DNA from: CAVQXR01 sp046330455
Lineage (GTDB): Bacteria > Actinomycetota > Thermoleophilia > Gaiellales > Gaiellaceae
Assembly: GCA_046330455.1 (NCBI GenBank)
Contig: JAXLSU010000002.1
Coordinates: 124,001 to 188,000, forward strand
Direction of reading: 5' to 3'
DNA length: 64,000 bases
Shown here: positions 8,365 through 16,361 of the stretch, in pieces
How the letters are laid out: each line of letters opens with the position of its first letter
How positions within the stretch are numbered: the stretch's first letter is position 1
Program-made: the position numbers and the translations under genes
The notes under the pieces: generated by a model
Databases searched by the model: none
Seen by the model: the letters and a program-made list of their open reading frames with translations, nothing else
Told to the model about the DNA's origin: nothing

Positions 8365-9369
8365 TCAAGCGCGCACCGTTCCCGGGGCGAGCGTCTCCGC
8401 GTTGACGAGCGAGGCCGGGCGCTCGCCACGGAGCACGGCCGCCGCGCTCGCCGCGGCGGAGCGGCGCAGATCGACGAGCGAGTCCTCGGAGTAGTAGGCC
8501 ATGTGCGGCGTGCAGACGACCTGCTCAAGTGCGAGCAGCGGATGATTCCGGGCGGGCGGCTCGGCGGCGACGACGTCGAGCGCAGCGGCGCCGAGCCGGC
8601 CGGAGCGAAGGGCCTCGAGCAGCGCCTCCTCGTCGACGACCCCGCCCCGCCCCGCGTTCACGAGCACGGCGCCCTCCGGGAGCAGGGCGAGCGCGTCGCG
8701 ACCGAGCAGCCCGCGGGTCGCGTCGGTCAGCGGCGCGTGCACGGTGAGCACCTCGCTCGCGCGCAACAGCTCCTCGAAGCCGCACAGGCGCACCCCGAGC
8801 GAGCCCGCGAGCTCCGGGTCGGCGTCCGGGTCGTGGGCGAGCACCGTCACCTCGAAGCCGGAGAGGCGCCTCGCGACCTCCCGACCGATGCGGCCGAGGC
8901 CGAGCAGGCCGACCGTCCGCCCGCTCAGCCGGCGCACGGGGCGTAGCCCCTCGAGCCCCCAGTCACCGCTCCGCGCAACCCGCTCGGCGCGCGGCAGCTT
9001 CCGCCAGGCGGTGAGCAGGAGGGCGAGGGTGTGCTCGGCGACGTCCTGGGTGCAGTAGTCGGGAACGTTCGTGACCGCGATGCCCCGCCGTGTCGCCTCG
9101 GCCACGTCGACCCCGTCCGTTCCGACCGCGTACACGCTGATCACGCGGCAGCGCGAGAGCGAGGCGACGGCCGGCGCGTCGAAGCGGTCACGGCCGAGCG
9201 CCTCGGTCAGCACGGCGTCGGCGGCGGCGAGCTCGTGCCGGATCGAGGCGAGCGGGCGATCGCGGAGATCGACGACCTCCGCGCCCACCCCGGCGAGGAT
9301 GTCCTCCTCGATGTCGAGCCGGTCGGTCGGGAGCGCCAGCGCGGCGGCGACGACGCGGAACCGTGTCAT
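8365..9369 (-). CDS. D-isomer-specific 2-hydroxyacid dehydrogenase
   Basis: 334 residues; starts at the ATG at 9369, overlapping the SDR stop (ATGA). NAD(H)-dependent interconversion of a 2-keto acid and a D-2-hydroxy acid is the family reaction. The NAD site GLLGLGRIGREVARRL is at about residue 155, the catalytic Arg lies in the VHAPLTDATRGLLG to NAGRGGVVDEEAL region with the paired Glu, and the catalytic His is in CTPHMAYYSEDS. It is the last gene of the hydantoinase operon, suggesting disposal of a 2-keto or 2-hydroxy acid released from a hydantoin- or oxoproline-like substrate. Confidence 0.92.
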   Translation of the reverse strand: MTRFRVVAAALALPTDRLDIEEDILAGVGAEVVDLRDRPLASIRHELAAADAVLTEALGRDRFDAPAVASLSRCRVISVYAVGTDGVDVAEATRRGIAVTNVPDYCTQDVAEHTLALLLTAWRKLPRAERVARSGDWGLEGLRPVRRLSGRTVGLLGLGRIGREVARRLSGFEVTVLAHDPDADPELAGSLGVRLCGFEELLRASEVLTVHAPLTDATRGLLGRDALALLPEGAVLVNAGRGGVVDEEALLEALRSGRLGAAALDVVAAEPPARNHPLLALEQVVCTPHMAYYSEDSLVDLRRSAAASAAAVLRGERPASLVNAETLAPGTVRA

Positions 9370-10130
9370 GCCGCCGTGTAGCCGCCGTCGACCGAGAGCG
9401 AAGCCCCGGTGACGGAGCGCGACTCGTCCGAGGCGAGATAGACGGCGGCTGACGCGACGTCGCCCGGATCGGCGAACCGGCCCTGGGGAACGGACTCCTC
9501 GTGCCTGCGCCGGAACGCGGCCGGGTCGGGCTGGGCGTCCACCCAGACCCTGATCATCGAGGTGTCCGTCAGCCCGGGCGCGATCGAGTTGACGCGGATC
9601 CCGAGTCGCGCCCACTCGACGGCAGCGCCCCGGGTCAGCGCATGGAGCGCACCCTTCGTCGCGCCGTAGACGGCCGATCCGGACATACCGACGAGCCCGA
9701 GTCGCGACGTGATGTTGACGATCGAGCCGCCGCCCCGCTCCGCCATCGCACGACCGCAGGCGAGCAGCATCCACAAGGAGCCGAAGACGTTCGCCTCGAC
9801 GACCTCGCGCGCCTGCTCCCGGGTCGTCTCGAAGAGGGGAACGCCCGACAGGTCGAGCGCCGCGTGGTTGACGAGCACGTCGAGGCCGGCGAACCGCTCG
9901 AGCGCCGCCTCGACCGCCCGATCGGCCGTGTCCGGGTCGCCCACGTCGCCCGCGACGAACACGGTGCGGTCTTCGCCGAGCGCCGCCACGAGCTCCCGGC
10001 CGGGCCCGGGACGGCGGGCGACGAGGACGAGGCGCGCGCCCTCGCGGACGAACGCCTCGCCGATCGCGCGCCCGATGCCCTCGGTCGCACCCGTGACGAT
10101 CGCGACCTTGCTCTCGAGTCGTCCGCTCAC
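9366..10130 (-). CDS. SDR family NAD(P)-dependent oxidoreductase
   Basis: 254 residues from a GTG at 10130 overlapping the GntR gene's TGA (GTGA); the open frame extends upstream, but only from this codon does the conserved SGRLESKVAIVTGATEGIGR begin. Classical SDR motifs are GATEGIGR (cofactor), VNHAALD (the NAG-type Asn), NITSR (Ser) and YGATKGAL (Tyr-x3-Lys), with a C-terminal SVDGGYTAA. It oxidises or reduces a small alcohol or ketone with NAD(P). It is translationally coupled within the hydantoinase operon. Confidence 0.93.
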   Translation of the reverse strand: MSGRLESKVAIVTGATEGIGRAIGEAFVREGARLVLVARRPGPGRELVAALGEDRTVFVAGDVGDPDTADRAVEAALERFAGLDVLVNHAALDLSGVPLFETTREQAREVVEANVFGSLWMLLACGRAMAERGGGSIVNITSRLGLVGMSGSAVYGATKGALHALTRGAAVEWARLGIRVNSIAPGLTDTSMIRVWVDAQPDPAAFRRRHEESVPQGRFADPGDVASAAVYLASDESRSVTGASLSVDGGYTAA

Positions 10131-10804
10131 CCGCCGACCCCGCCGCCTAGCCCCTCGACGGCAAGGCGCGACGAGTAGCGCAGGTGCTCGCGGAGCAGCT
10201 CGACCGCCTCGTGGGAGCCGCGCTCGAGCGCCTCGAGGATCCGGGCGTGGTCGTCGACGTTCTGCAGCGCGGGATAGGGAGGGTAGGAGTAGAGGTGCAT
10301 CCGCGACTCCGCCGCGAGCGTCTCGTACATGCGCACGAGCCTCGGACTGCCGGCGAGCGCGACGAGCGTCTCGTGGAACGCGATGTCGACGTCGGACATC
10401 TCCCGCCACGTCCCGGCGCCCTCGCCCGCCGCCTCCCGGAGCCGGTCGAACGCCTCACGCAGCGGCCCGAGGACGACCGGGCCCGCCGGCGCGAGGATCC
10501 GCCCCAGGGCCGCGACCTCGACCGCCTCCCGGGCGCGGTACACGTCGACGATGTCGTCGGCGTCGATGATGCGCACGAAGCTCCCGCGATGGGGCTCGTG
10601 CTGGACGAGGCCCTCCTGGACGAGCTGGCGCAGCGCCTCCCGCACGGCGCTGCGGCCGGTCCCGAGCCTCGCGGCCAGCTCGACCTCGCGCAGCTGCTCG
10701 CCCTGGGCGATCCCACCGTCGACGATCGCCGCCCGCAGCAGGCGCAGCACCTCGTCGGTCGTCGAGCGCCGCTCGACCGCCGGCAACGCATCGGCGGCGA
10801 TCAT
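10127..10804 (-). CDS. GntR family regulator with FCD domain
   Basis: 225 residues from the ATG at 10804, which overlaps the stop of the small zinc protein. The N-terminal winged helix spans roughly residues 10-75 (RLGTGRSAVREALRQLVQEG, then a GSFVR wing). The C-terminal FCD all-helical ligand domain has the metal-binding pattern Asp-x3-His in DIAFHETLVAL and later His in DDHARILEALE and EHLRYSS. Such regulators bind palindromes around GT-N-AC and respond to carboxylic acids. A matching palindrome lies between the -10 and -35 boxes of this same operon at 14876-14886, so autoregulation as a repressor is the likely mode (inference). Confidence 0.92.
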   Translation of the reverse strand: MIAADALPAVERRSTTDEVLRLLRAAIVDGGIAQGEQLREVELAARLGTGRSAVREALRQLVQEGLVQHEPHRGSFVRIIDADDIVDVYRAREAVEVAALGRILAPAGPVVLGPLREAFDRLREAAGEGAGTWREMSDVDIAFHETLVALAGSPRLVRMYETLAAESRMHLYSYPPYPALQNVDDHARILEALERGSHEAVELLREHLRYSSRLAVEGLGGGVGG

Positions 10805-10998
10805 CGCACGACCGACTCCGGCCAGAGCGCGTCGTTTCCGTACTTCGCGACCTTGTAGGTGTCGAAGACGCGAATGCACTGCTCGCTGCAGAAGACGACC
10901 GCGTGACCGAGCCGCTCGGTCTCGATCCCTCCCACCGTCAGCAGCTTCCCGCACGACCCGCACCGCGGCAGCTCGTTGACCTCCCGGTAGACGCTCAC
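10801..10998 (-). CDS. Small zinc-finger protein (FCS/TRASH-like, 65 aa)
   Basis: 65 residues, GTG start, overlapping both neighbours by four bases (ATGA/GTGA). Two cysteine pairs are spaced like a treble-clef or FCS-type finger: CGSCGKLL at about residues 13-20 and FCSEQC at about 36-41, followed by an aromatic-rich helix (IRVFDTYKVAKYG). No other domain is present. Locked between hydantoinase subunit B and the GntR regulator, it could be an accessory or metal-delivery subunit of the hydantoinase/carboxylase-like complex; the acetone carboxylase family also has a small zinc-containing gamma subunit. I do not recognise a named family. Confidence 0.75.
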   Translation of the reverse strand: MSVYREVNELPRCGSCGKLLTVGGIETERLGHAVVFCSEQCIRVFDTYKVAKYGNDALWPESVVR

Positions 10999-12797
10999 CG
11001 CCCGCCCCTCTCCGTCCGGAGCTCCTCGCGAAGCGCGTCGGTCGCCGGGGCGTCGACCGAGCCGCCCGCCTCGTCGATCACGACGCCGTAGTGGCGCCGG
11101 GCATCCTCCGCGCCGACCAGGTCGTCGCGCCAGTCCTCGAGCACGAGCGCCGGATCCCGCTCGAGCGGATCGCCGTAGCCGCCGCCCGAGGGGGTCACGA
11201 ACAGCATCTCATCGCCCTCGTCCATGACGATGTTCGAGAACTTCCCGTAGCTGGCCGCGCCGAACGCCTCGCGCGCCCTGACCCACTCGGTCTCGCCCTT
11301 GCGGCGAAACGCGATCACCGTGTTCGTCCCGTCCTCACCGTCGAACAGGGCCCAGGCCTTCACCCGGTGGCGGTTCGTGTGGGAGCTGATGTGCACGCCG
11401 TCGGCGAGGAAGCGAAACACGCGGCGGGTGCCGAACCCGCCGCGATGCCGCCCGTGGCCGACCTTGCCCGGCTCGAGCTGGTACTCCATGTTCAGGAACG
11501 GGTACCGCGTCTCCGCCACCTCGACCGGCGTGTTCGCGCAGTTGCCGTTCTTCACGAACTGCGCGTCGTTGCCGTCGGCGTCGGCGCGCCCGCCCCAGCC
11601 CACTCCCTCGAGGTGCAGGTGCGCGTACGGCTCGCGGGTCCCCGGGGCCTCACCTCCGAAGCCGATGCAGCCGCAGGTCCCGCCGTCGGCGGCCGAGCTG
11701 CGCTCCGAGAACTGCGAGAACGCCTTGAGAAGCACGTCCACCGTCGTCGGGTGCGTGTCGGAGTTGCCCCCGGTGCTCGCGGCCGGGTAGCTCACGTTCA
11801 CGAACGACCCGGGCGGGGCGACGACGGAGATCGGCCGGTAGCAGCCGTGGTTGTACGGGATGTCCGAGCGGACCATGTGGAAGACGGCGTTGTACGCCGA
11901 CGAGGCGGTCGTCCCGAAGGTCTGGTTCGCCGGCCCGAAGCACTGGGGATCGGTGCCCGTGAAGTCGACGATCAGCTCGTCGCCGCAGATCACGAGCGTC
12001 CCGTTGATCTTCCACGGACGGTCGGGCACGACACCGTCGTCCTCGAGCAGCCCGTCGGCGGTGTACTCCCCGTCGGGCCACGATGCGATCTCCGCCCGCA
12101 TCAGCCGCTCGGACACGTCCTTGATCTCCTCGCAACAGTGCACGAACGTGTCGGCCCCGTAGCGCTCCACGAGCTCGGCAATCCGGCGCTCGGCGAGGTA
12201 CAGCGAGCCGATCATCGCCTTCATGTCGCCGTAGCTGTGCTTCGGCGTCCGGACGTTCGAGATCAGGATCCGGAAGATCGAGGCGACCTCTCGGTCGCGC
12301 TCGTAGATCTTGACCGGCGGGAAGCGGATGCCCTCCTGGAAGCAGTTCTGGTGGTCGCCGAACGCGGCCGGGACCATGCCGCCGACGTCGGTCATGTGCG
12401 CGATGTTCGCCGTGTAGGCGAGGATCTTCCCTTCGTGGAAGTACGGCTTGACGACGACGAACTCGGGCAGGTGGCAGTTCGACCGGTACGGGTCGTTCGT
12501 GAAGATCACGTCGCCGGGCTCGAGGTTCTCCTCCCCGATCTCCGCGATCGCGGTCGGGACGACGTGGACGGTCGAGCCGATCTGCGCCGGCACGAACGGC
12601 GCCTGGGCGATCATCTCGGCCTTGCCGTCGAAGACGACGCACGAGAAGTCGAGCGCCTCGTTGAACATCGGCGAGTAGCTCGTCCGCATCATCGCGATCC
12701 CCATCTCCTTGCAAGTGGTGATCAGGAAGTTGCGGACGATCTCGAGCAGGAAAGGATCGGTACGGATCTCCGTGGGCGTGCTCGTCGTGGCCGTCAT
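10995..12797 (-). CDS. hyuB: Hydantoinase B/oxoprolinase family subunit
   Basis: 600 residues from the ATG at 12797 overlapping hyuA's stop. The hydantoinase B signature is clear: PFLLEIVRNFLITTCKEMG, MRTSYSPMFNEALDFSC, PGDVIFTNDPYRSNCHLPEF, GDHQNCFQEGIRFPPVKIY, and the C-terminal glycine-rich VTPSGGGYGDPLERD. With HyuA it forms an ATP-dependent cyclase-opening enzyme acting on hydantoins, 5-oxoproline or related rings, or an acetone-carboxylase-like enzyme. Length is normal. Its place directly after hyuA is the usual order, and the following small zinc protein is an unusual companion. Confidence 0.95.
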   Translation of the reverse strand: MTATTSTPTEIRTDPFLLEIVRNFLITTCKEMGIAMMRTSYSPMFNEALDFSCVVFDGKAEMIAQAPFVPAQIGSTVHVVPTAIAEIGEENLEPGDVIFTNDPYRSNCHLPEFVVVKPYFHEGKILAYTANIAHMTDVGGMVPAAFGDHQNCFQEGIRFPPVKIYERDREVASIFRILISNVRTPKHSYGDMKAMIGSLYLAERRIAELVERYGADTFVHCCEEIKDVSERLMRAEIASWPDGEYTADGLLEDDGVVPDRPWKINGTLVICGDELIVDFTGTDPQCFGPANQTFGTTASSAYNAVFHMVRSDIPYNHGCYRPISVVAPPGSFVNVSYPAASTGGNSDTHPTTVDVLLKAFSQFSERSSAADGGTCGCIGFGGEAPGTREPYAHLHLEGVGWGGRADADGNDAQFVKNGNCANTPVEVAETRYPFLNMEYQLEPGKVGHGRHRGGFGTRRVFRFLADGVHISSHTNRHRVKAWALFDGEDGTNTVIAFRRKGETEWVRAREAFGAASYGKFSNIVMDEGDEMLFVTPSGGGYGDPLERDPALVLEDWRDDLVGAEDARRHYGVVIDEAGGSVDAPATDALREELRTERGGR

Positions 12798-14836
12798 CGC
12801 TTCCCCTCTCCGACCGTGATCAGCAGGTTCGCGTACTCGTCGACGCGGGCGACCGCGCCCGGGGGCACGAGCGTCGTCGCGTCGACCTGGCCGATGATCG
12901 CCGGCCCCTCGAGCTCGATCCCGGACGGAAACGACTCCCGCCGGTAGACCGCGGTCTCGACGGGGCCGTCGTCGGCCCTGAAGATCACCCCGCGACGGTC
13001 GATCGGCGCCGGGACCGGCCCGGGCTCGAGCCGCGGCAGCTCCACCGTGTGGCGGGTCCCGACCGCAGCGACGTCGAATGTCAGGAGCTCCAGCTCCTCG
13101 CCCGGAATCGAGTAGCCGTAGAAGCGCTCGTGCTCGGCCTCGAAGAGGCTCGCGGCCCGCTCGAAGTCTGCACCGGTCAGCTCCCCGCCCGGCATCGCCA
13201 CCGTCAGCTCCCAGTTCTGGCCGACATAGCGCATGTCGACCGAGCGCACGAGCCTCGGCGACTCGGTGAGCCCCTCCCGCCGGAAGTCCTCGGCAGCCTG
13301 CCGCTCGAGCCCGGCGAAGATCTCGTTGGCCCGCTCGACGTCGAGGAACCGCATCCGCATCCAGTTCGTGCGCGTGTAGTCGAAGCGCGTGTCGGCGAGC
13401 AGGGCTCCGAAGGCCGAGAACGCGCCCGGGTAGCGCGGCACGAGCACCTGCCCGATCTGCAGCTCGCGCGCGAGCTCGCAGGCGTGGAGCGGGCCCGCCC
13501 CGCCGTAGGCGACGAGCGTCGAGGAGCGAGGATCGTAGCCGCGGTCGGTCGAGACGAGCCGCAGCGCCTGGGCCATGTTGTTGTTGGCGACGTCGATGAT
13601 CCCCTGCGCGACTCGCTCGCGGCGAAGCCCGAGCGCCGTGGCCAGCGGCTCGAGCACCCGCCCCGCGGCCTCGAAGTCGAGCTCGAGGTCGCCGGCGAGC
13701 GCGAACTCGGGCGCGAGCCGCCCGAGGACGGCGTTCGCGTCGGTGACGGTCGCCTCGCTCCCTCCGCGCCCGTAGCAGGCCGGACCCGGGTCGGCGCCGG
13801 CGCTGCGCGGGCCGACCTTGAGGATCCCGGCCGCATCGAGCCAGGCGAGGCTTCCCCCACCCGCGCCGATCGCCCGCGCGTCGACCATGGTCAGGGCGAT
13901 GGGGACCCCGTACTCGAGCTCCTCCGAGTTCGTGAACGCCGGCTCCGAGCCCGGGAGCAGGCAGGCCTCGAAGCTCGTACCGCCCATGTCGCACGCGATC
14001 AGGTCGCCGAGCTCGAGCGTCCTCCCGAGCGCCGCCGAGGCCATGATCCCGCCGGAAGGCCCCGAGCGGACGAGCGAGACCGGCCGCTCGAGCGCGCTGT
14101 CCGAGGTCATCACGCCGCCGTTCGAGCGCAGGATCAGGAGCTGGCCGATCCCACCGCGGTCGCATTCCTCCTCGAGCCGCCCGAGGTAGTCGTGCATGAG
14201 CGGCTTCAGGTAGGCGTCGATGACCGTCGTCGAGGTCCGCTCGTACTCCCGCCAGCGCGGGAGCACCTCGTGAGAGAGCGAGACGAGCACGTCCGGCCAG
14301 AGCTCGCGGACGAGCTCGCGGGTTCGCAGCTCGTGCGACGGGTTGACGAACGAGAACAGGTAGGAGACGGCGATCGCCTCCACCTCGCCCGAGTCGCGCA
14401 AGCGCTCGAGCTCGGCCCGCAACCTGGCCTCATCGAGGGGGACGAGCACCGTCCCGTCACGGAGGACGCGCTCGGGAATGCCCACGCAGCGCGAGCGCGG
14501 GACCACGTGCTTCGGCTTCACCCAGTGCAGGTCGAAGTGGTCTGGCCGCGTCACGCGCTGGATGCGCAGGATGTCGCGGAAGCCGTCCGTCGTCAGCAGC
14601 GCCACGGCCGCGCCGCGGCGTTCGATCAGCGCGTTCGTGGCCACCGTCGTGCCGTGGACGAACGAGGAGATGTCGTGCGTGTCGAGAGCCGCCTTCGCGA
14701 ACGAGTCGAACACGGCCCGTGACGGCTCGCTCGGCGTCGAGAGGACCTTCGACATCCGTAGCTCGCCCGTGGTCTCGTCGAGCAGGACGAGGTCTGTGAA
14801 GGTCCCGCCCGTGTCGACGCCGGCTCGCGTGCTCAT
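12794..14836 (-). CDS. hyuA: Hydantoinase/oxoprolinase A subunit (ATP-binding)
   Basis: About 680 residues. The first gene of the operon; the ATG at 14836 is preferred, with a GTG two codons earlier as alternative. The N-terminal ASKHA-type phosphate motif GVDTGGTFTDLVLLDE, SFVHGTTVATNALIERRG and the central CDMGGTSFEA are diagnostic. The C-terminal third carries the FGALLADTRFDYTR segment of the family. With HyuB it couples ATP hydrolysis to ring opening or carboxylation. Transcription probably starts from the promoter at 14870-14899, giving a leader of about 30 bases with an AGGTGG motif just before the start. Confidence 0.95.
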   Translation of the reverse strand: MSTRAGVDTGGTFTDLVLLDETTGELRMSKVLSTPSEPSRAVFDSFAKAALDTHDISSFVHGTTVATNALIERRGAAVALLTTDGFRDILRIQRVTRPDHFDLHWVKPKHVVPRSRCVGIPERVLRDGTVLVPLDEARLRAELERLRDSGEVEAIAVSYLFSFVNPSHELRTRELVRELWPDVLVSLSHEVLPRWREYERTSTTVIDAYLKPLMHDYLGRLEEECDRGGIGQLLILRSNGGVMTSDSALERPVSLVRSGPSGGIMASAALGRTLELGDLIACDMGGTSFEACLLPGSEPAFTNSEELEYGVPIALTMVDARAIGAGGGSLAWLDAAGILKVGPRSAGADPGPACYGRGGSEATVTDANAVLGRLAPEFALAGDLELDFEAAGRVLEPLATALGLRRERVAQGIIDVANNNMAQALRLVSTDRGYDPRSSTLVAYGGAGPLHACELARELQIGQVLVPRYPGAFSAFGALLADTRFDYTRTNWMRMRFLDVERANEIFAGLERQAAEDFRREGLTESPRLVRSVDMRYVGQNWELTVAMPGGELTGADFERAASLFEAEHERFYGYSIPGEELELLTFDVAAVGTRHTVELPRLEPGPVPAPIDRRGVIFRADDGPVETAVYRRESFPSGIELEGPAIIGQVDATTLVPPGAVARVDEYANLLITVGEGKR

Positions 14837-14869
14837 TGCCACCTGCCTTGCTCGGAGACGAGTCCCGGC

Positions 14870-14899
14870 AGTCTAATGTCGACAATCAGACGATGTCAA
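14870..14899 (-). promoter_or_regulatory. Promoter of the hydantoinase operon
   Basis: On the minus strand TTGACA (14899-14894), an 18-base spacer and TAGACT (14875-14870) make a near-consensus housekeeping promoter. The -35 box overlaps the TGA stop of the M81 gene. The predicted transcript start near 14863 lies about 27 bases before hyuA's ATG. Confidence 0.75.
14876..14886. promoter_or_regulatory. GntR-type operator palindrome
   Basis: ATGTCGACAAT contains the perfect palindrome TGTCGACA (14877-14884), with TTGTCGACAT on the other strand. This fits the TNGTNNACNA class of FCD-type GntR sites. It fills the promoter spacer, where a bound protein would block RNA polymerase. The cognate regulator is probably the operon's own gene at 10127-10804. 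Confidence 0.6.
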
Positions 14900-16341
14900 C
14901 CGGGCACGCGGTCGAGCGGAACGACCGGCCGGGCCACCCGCGCGTACGGCAGCCGCTCGAGCCGGCACGTGGTCGGGCCCGGCGTGTCGACGTACAGGGC
15001 GCGGTCGGCGAGCTCGGCGAATCCGGCCTGCCAGGCGATCGCCGACTTCACGACGATCACGCTGCGATCTGCCGGCTCGATCCCGACCGCGCGCAGGTGA
15101 TCGGCGTCGAACGGCATCACCCGCCGGCCGGTGAGGACAACCTCGACGCCGCCGGTCTCCACGACGGCGCACGGGCCGGGCTCGACCTCGGTGCCGGTCA
15201 TGTAGCCGCCCGTGCGCCGGTAGCGGGCCTCGCCGGCGAAGCGAACGCGGCCGCGCAGGGTGACCGGCGGCTCCCCGACGGTCAGCTCGAGGTCGGCTCC
15301 GGGCCCGGCCTCGCCTGCCTTCCGGGCGGCCGCAGCCGCGTGCAACACGACGACGGCCCCGCGCGCCTCCGCCTCGAGCAGGGCGCGCAGCGCGTGGGTG
15401 GCATCGCCGGGCGCCCCGCCGCCGACGTTGTCTGCGACCTCGGCGAGGACGGTGAGCCCGGGGCCCGCGACGGCGTGCGCGACGGCCTCCCCGAGCTCCC
15501 ACAGGCCCGGCTCGAAGGCGTCGCGGCGGCTCCACACGGCCTCGGCCAGCTCGTCGGCGGCCTCGTTCGCCGCACCGTCCTCGCCCGTGACGGCAACGGC
15601 GAACCCGAGGCGCTCCACGTCCGCGTAGGCGAAGCCGGGAAGCAGGCTGACTCGGGCGACGCCCGGACGCGCCTGGGCCCGGCGGGCAACCGCCAGGAGC
15701 TCGGCCATCGGGCCTGACCCGGTGGCCTGGACGAGCGGGCACGTGAGCAGCGGGAGCCTGCGGCCCGTCACGAGCGGCGCGAGCGACCCCTCCACCGTCT
15801 CGGCGAGCAGCGTGACCGCCTCGGCGGCCCGCTCGGCCGCGTCGACGTGCGGATAGGTGTCGTAGGCGACGAGCACGTCCGCGCTCTCGAGGAGCCCGCT
15901 TCCCGGGTTGCCGTGGAGGTCGAGCACGACCCCGATCGGCGTCGAGCCGACCAGCTCGCGCACGTCGGCGAGCAGCTCGGACTCGGGGTCGTCGGTGTCC
16001 TCGGCGACCATCCCACCGTGGAGCGCGAGCAGGACCGCGTCGAGCGGCAGCGCCTGCTCGAGCGTTCCGAGCAGGAGCTCCCGTAGCGACGCGCGGGTGC
16101 CCGCCTCGACGACGGGGCCCGGCACCGCCCCGGCGTACGCGAGCGGGACCGCCTCGAGCCCGAGCGTCTCACAGGCCGCGAGCGCACCACCGAGCTCCGT
16201 CGCGGTCCCGGCGAACGTCTCCCGTACCTCGCTCGCCCCGGCGGCGAACGCGTAGGCGCGGAAGTCCTCGAGGGTCGTCGTCCCGGGCACGAACGTGTTC
16301 GTCTCGTGCCAGAGGCCGCCGATCGCGATGCGCAGGCTCAT
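14896..16341 (-). CDS. M81 family metallopeptidase (MlrC-like)
   Basis: 481 residues from an ATG at 16341. The DUF1485/MlrC N-terminal part starts GGLWHETNTFVPG; further metal-site candidates are LLALHGGM and VVLDLHGNPG with AYDTYPHVD, and the C-terminal domain carries DNVGGGAPGDATHALR and VILVKS-like VIVVKSAIAW. Characterised MlrC is a zinc enzyme that degrades linearised microcystin peptides, but most homologues are of unknown substrate. It is transcribed from a very short divergent spacer with a TAGAGT -10 box seven bases before the ATG, so its message is probably leaderless. Confidence 0.9.
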   Translation of the reverse strand: MSLRIAIGGLWHETNTFVPGTTTLEDFRAYAFAAGASEVRETFAGTATELGGALAACETLGLEAVPLAYAGAVPGPVVEAGTRASLRELLLGTLEQALPLDAVLLALHGGMVAEDTDDPESELLADVRELVGSTPIGVVLDLHGNPGSGLLESADVLVAYDTYPHVDAAERAAEAVTLLAETVEGSLAPLVTGRRLPLLTCPLVQATGSGPMAELLAVARRAQARPGVARVSLLPGFAYADVERLGFAVAVTGEDGAANEAADELAEAVWSRRDAFEPGLWELGEAVAHAVAGPGLTVLAEVADNVGGGAPGDATHALRALLEAEARGAVVVLHAAAAARKAGEAGPGADLELTVGEPPVTLRGRVRFAGEARYRRTGGYMTGTEVEPGPCAVVETGGVEVVLTGRRVMPFDADHLRAVGIEPADRSVIVVKSAIAWQAGFAELADRALYVDTPGPTTCRLERLPYARVARPVVPLDRVPG

Positions 16342-16347
16342 TCCGGC

Positions 16348-16354
16348 TACTCTA
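16348..16354. promoter_or_regulatory. Overlapping back-to-back -10 boxes, leaderless divergent pair
   Basis: In the 20-base spacer, plus-strand TACTCT (16348-16353) is eight bases before the GTG at 16362, and minus-strand TAGAGT (16354-16349) is seven bases before the ATG at 16341. At these distances RNA synthesis would begin at or next to both start codons. The near-symmetric CTACTCTAC core would serve both directions. Confidence 0.6.
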
Positions 16355-16361
16355 CGGCCCC

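Noticed and set aside
10995..12797. HyuA/HyuB as acetone carboxylase
   Set aside because: The general hydantoinase/oxoprolinase features fit better; a full acetone carboxylase gamma subunit is much longer than the 65-residue neighbour, so this stays only a structural analogy.
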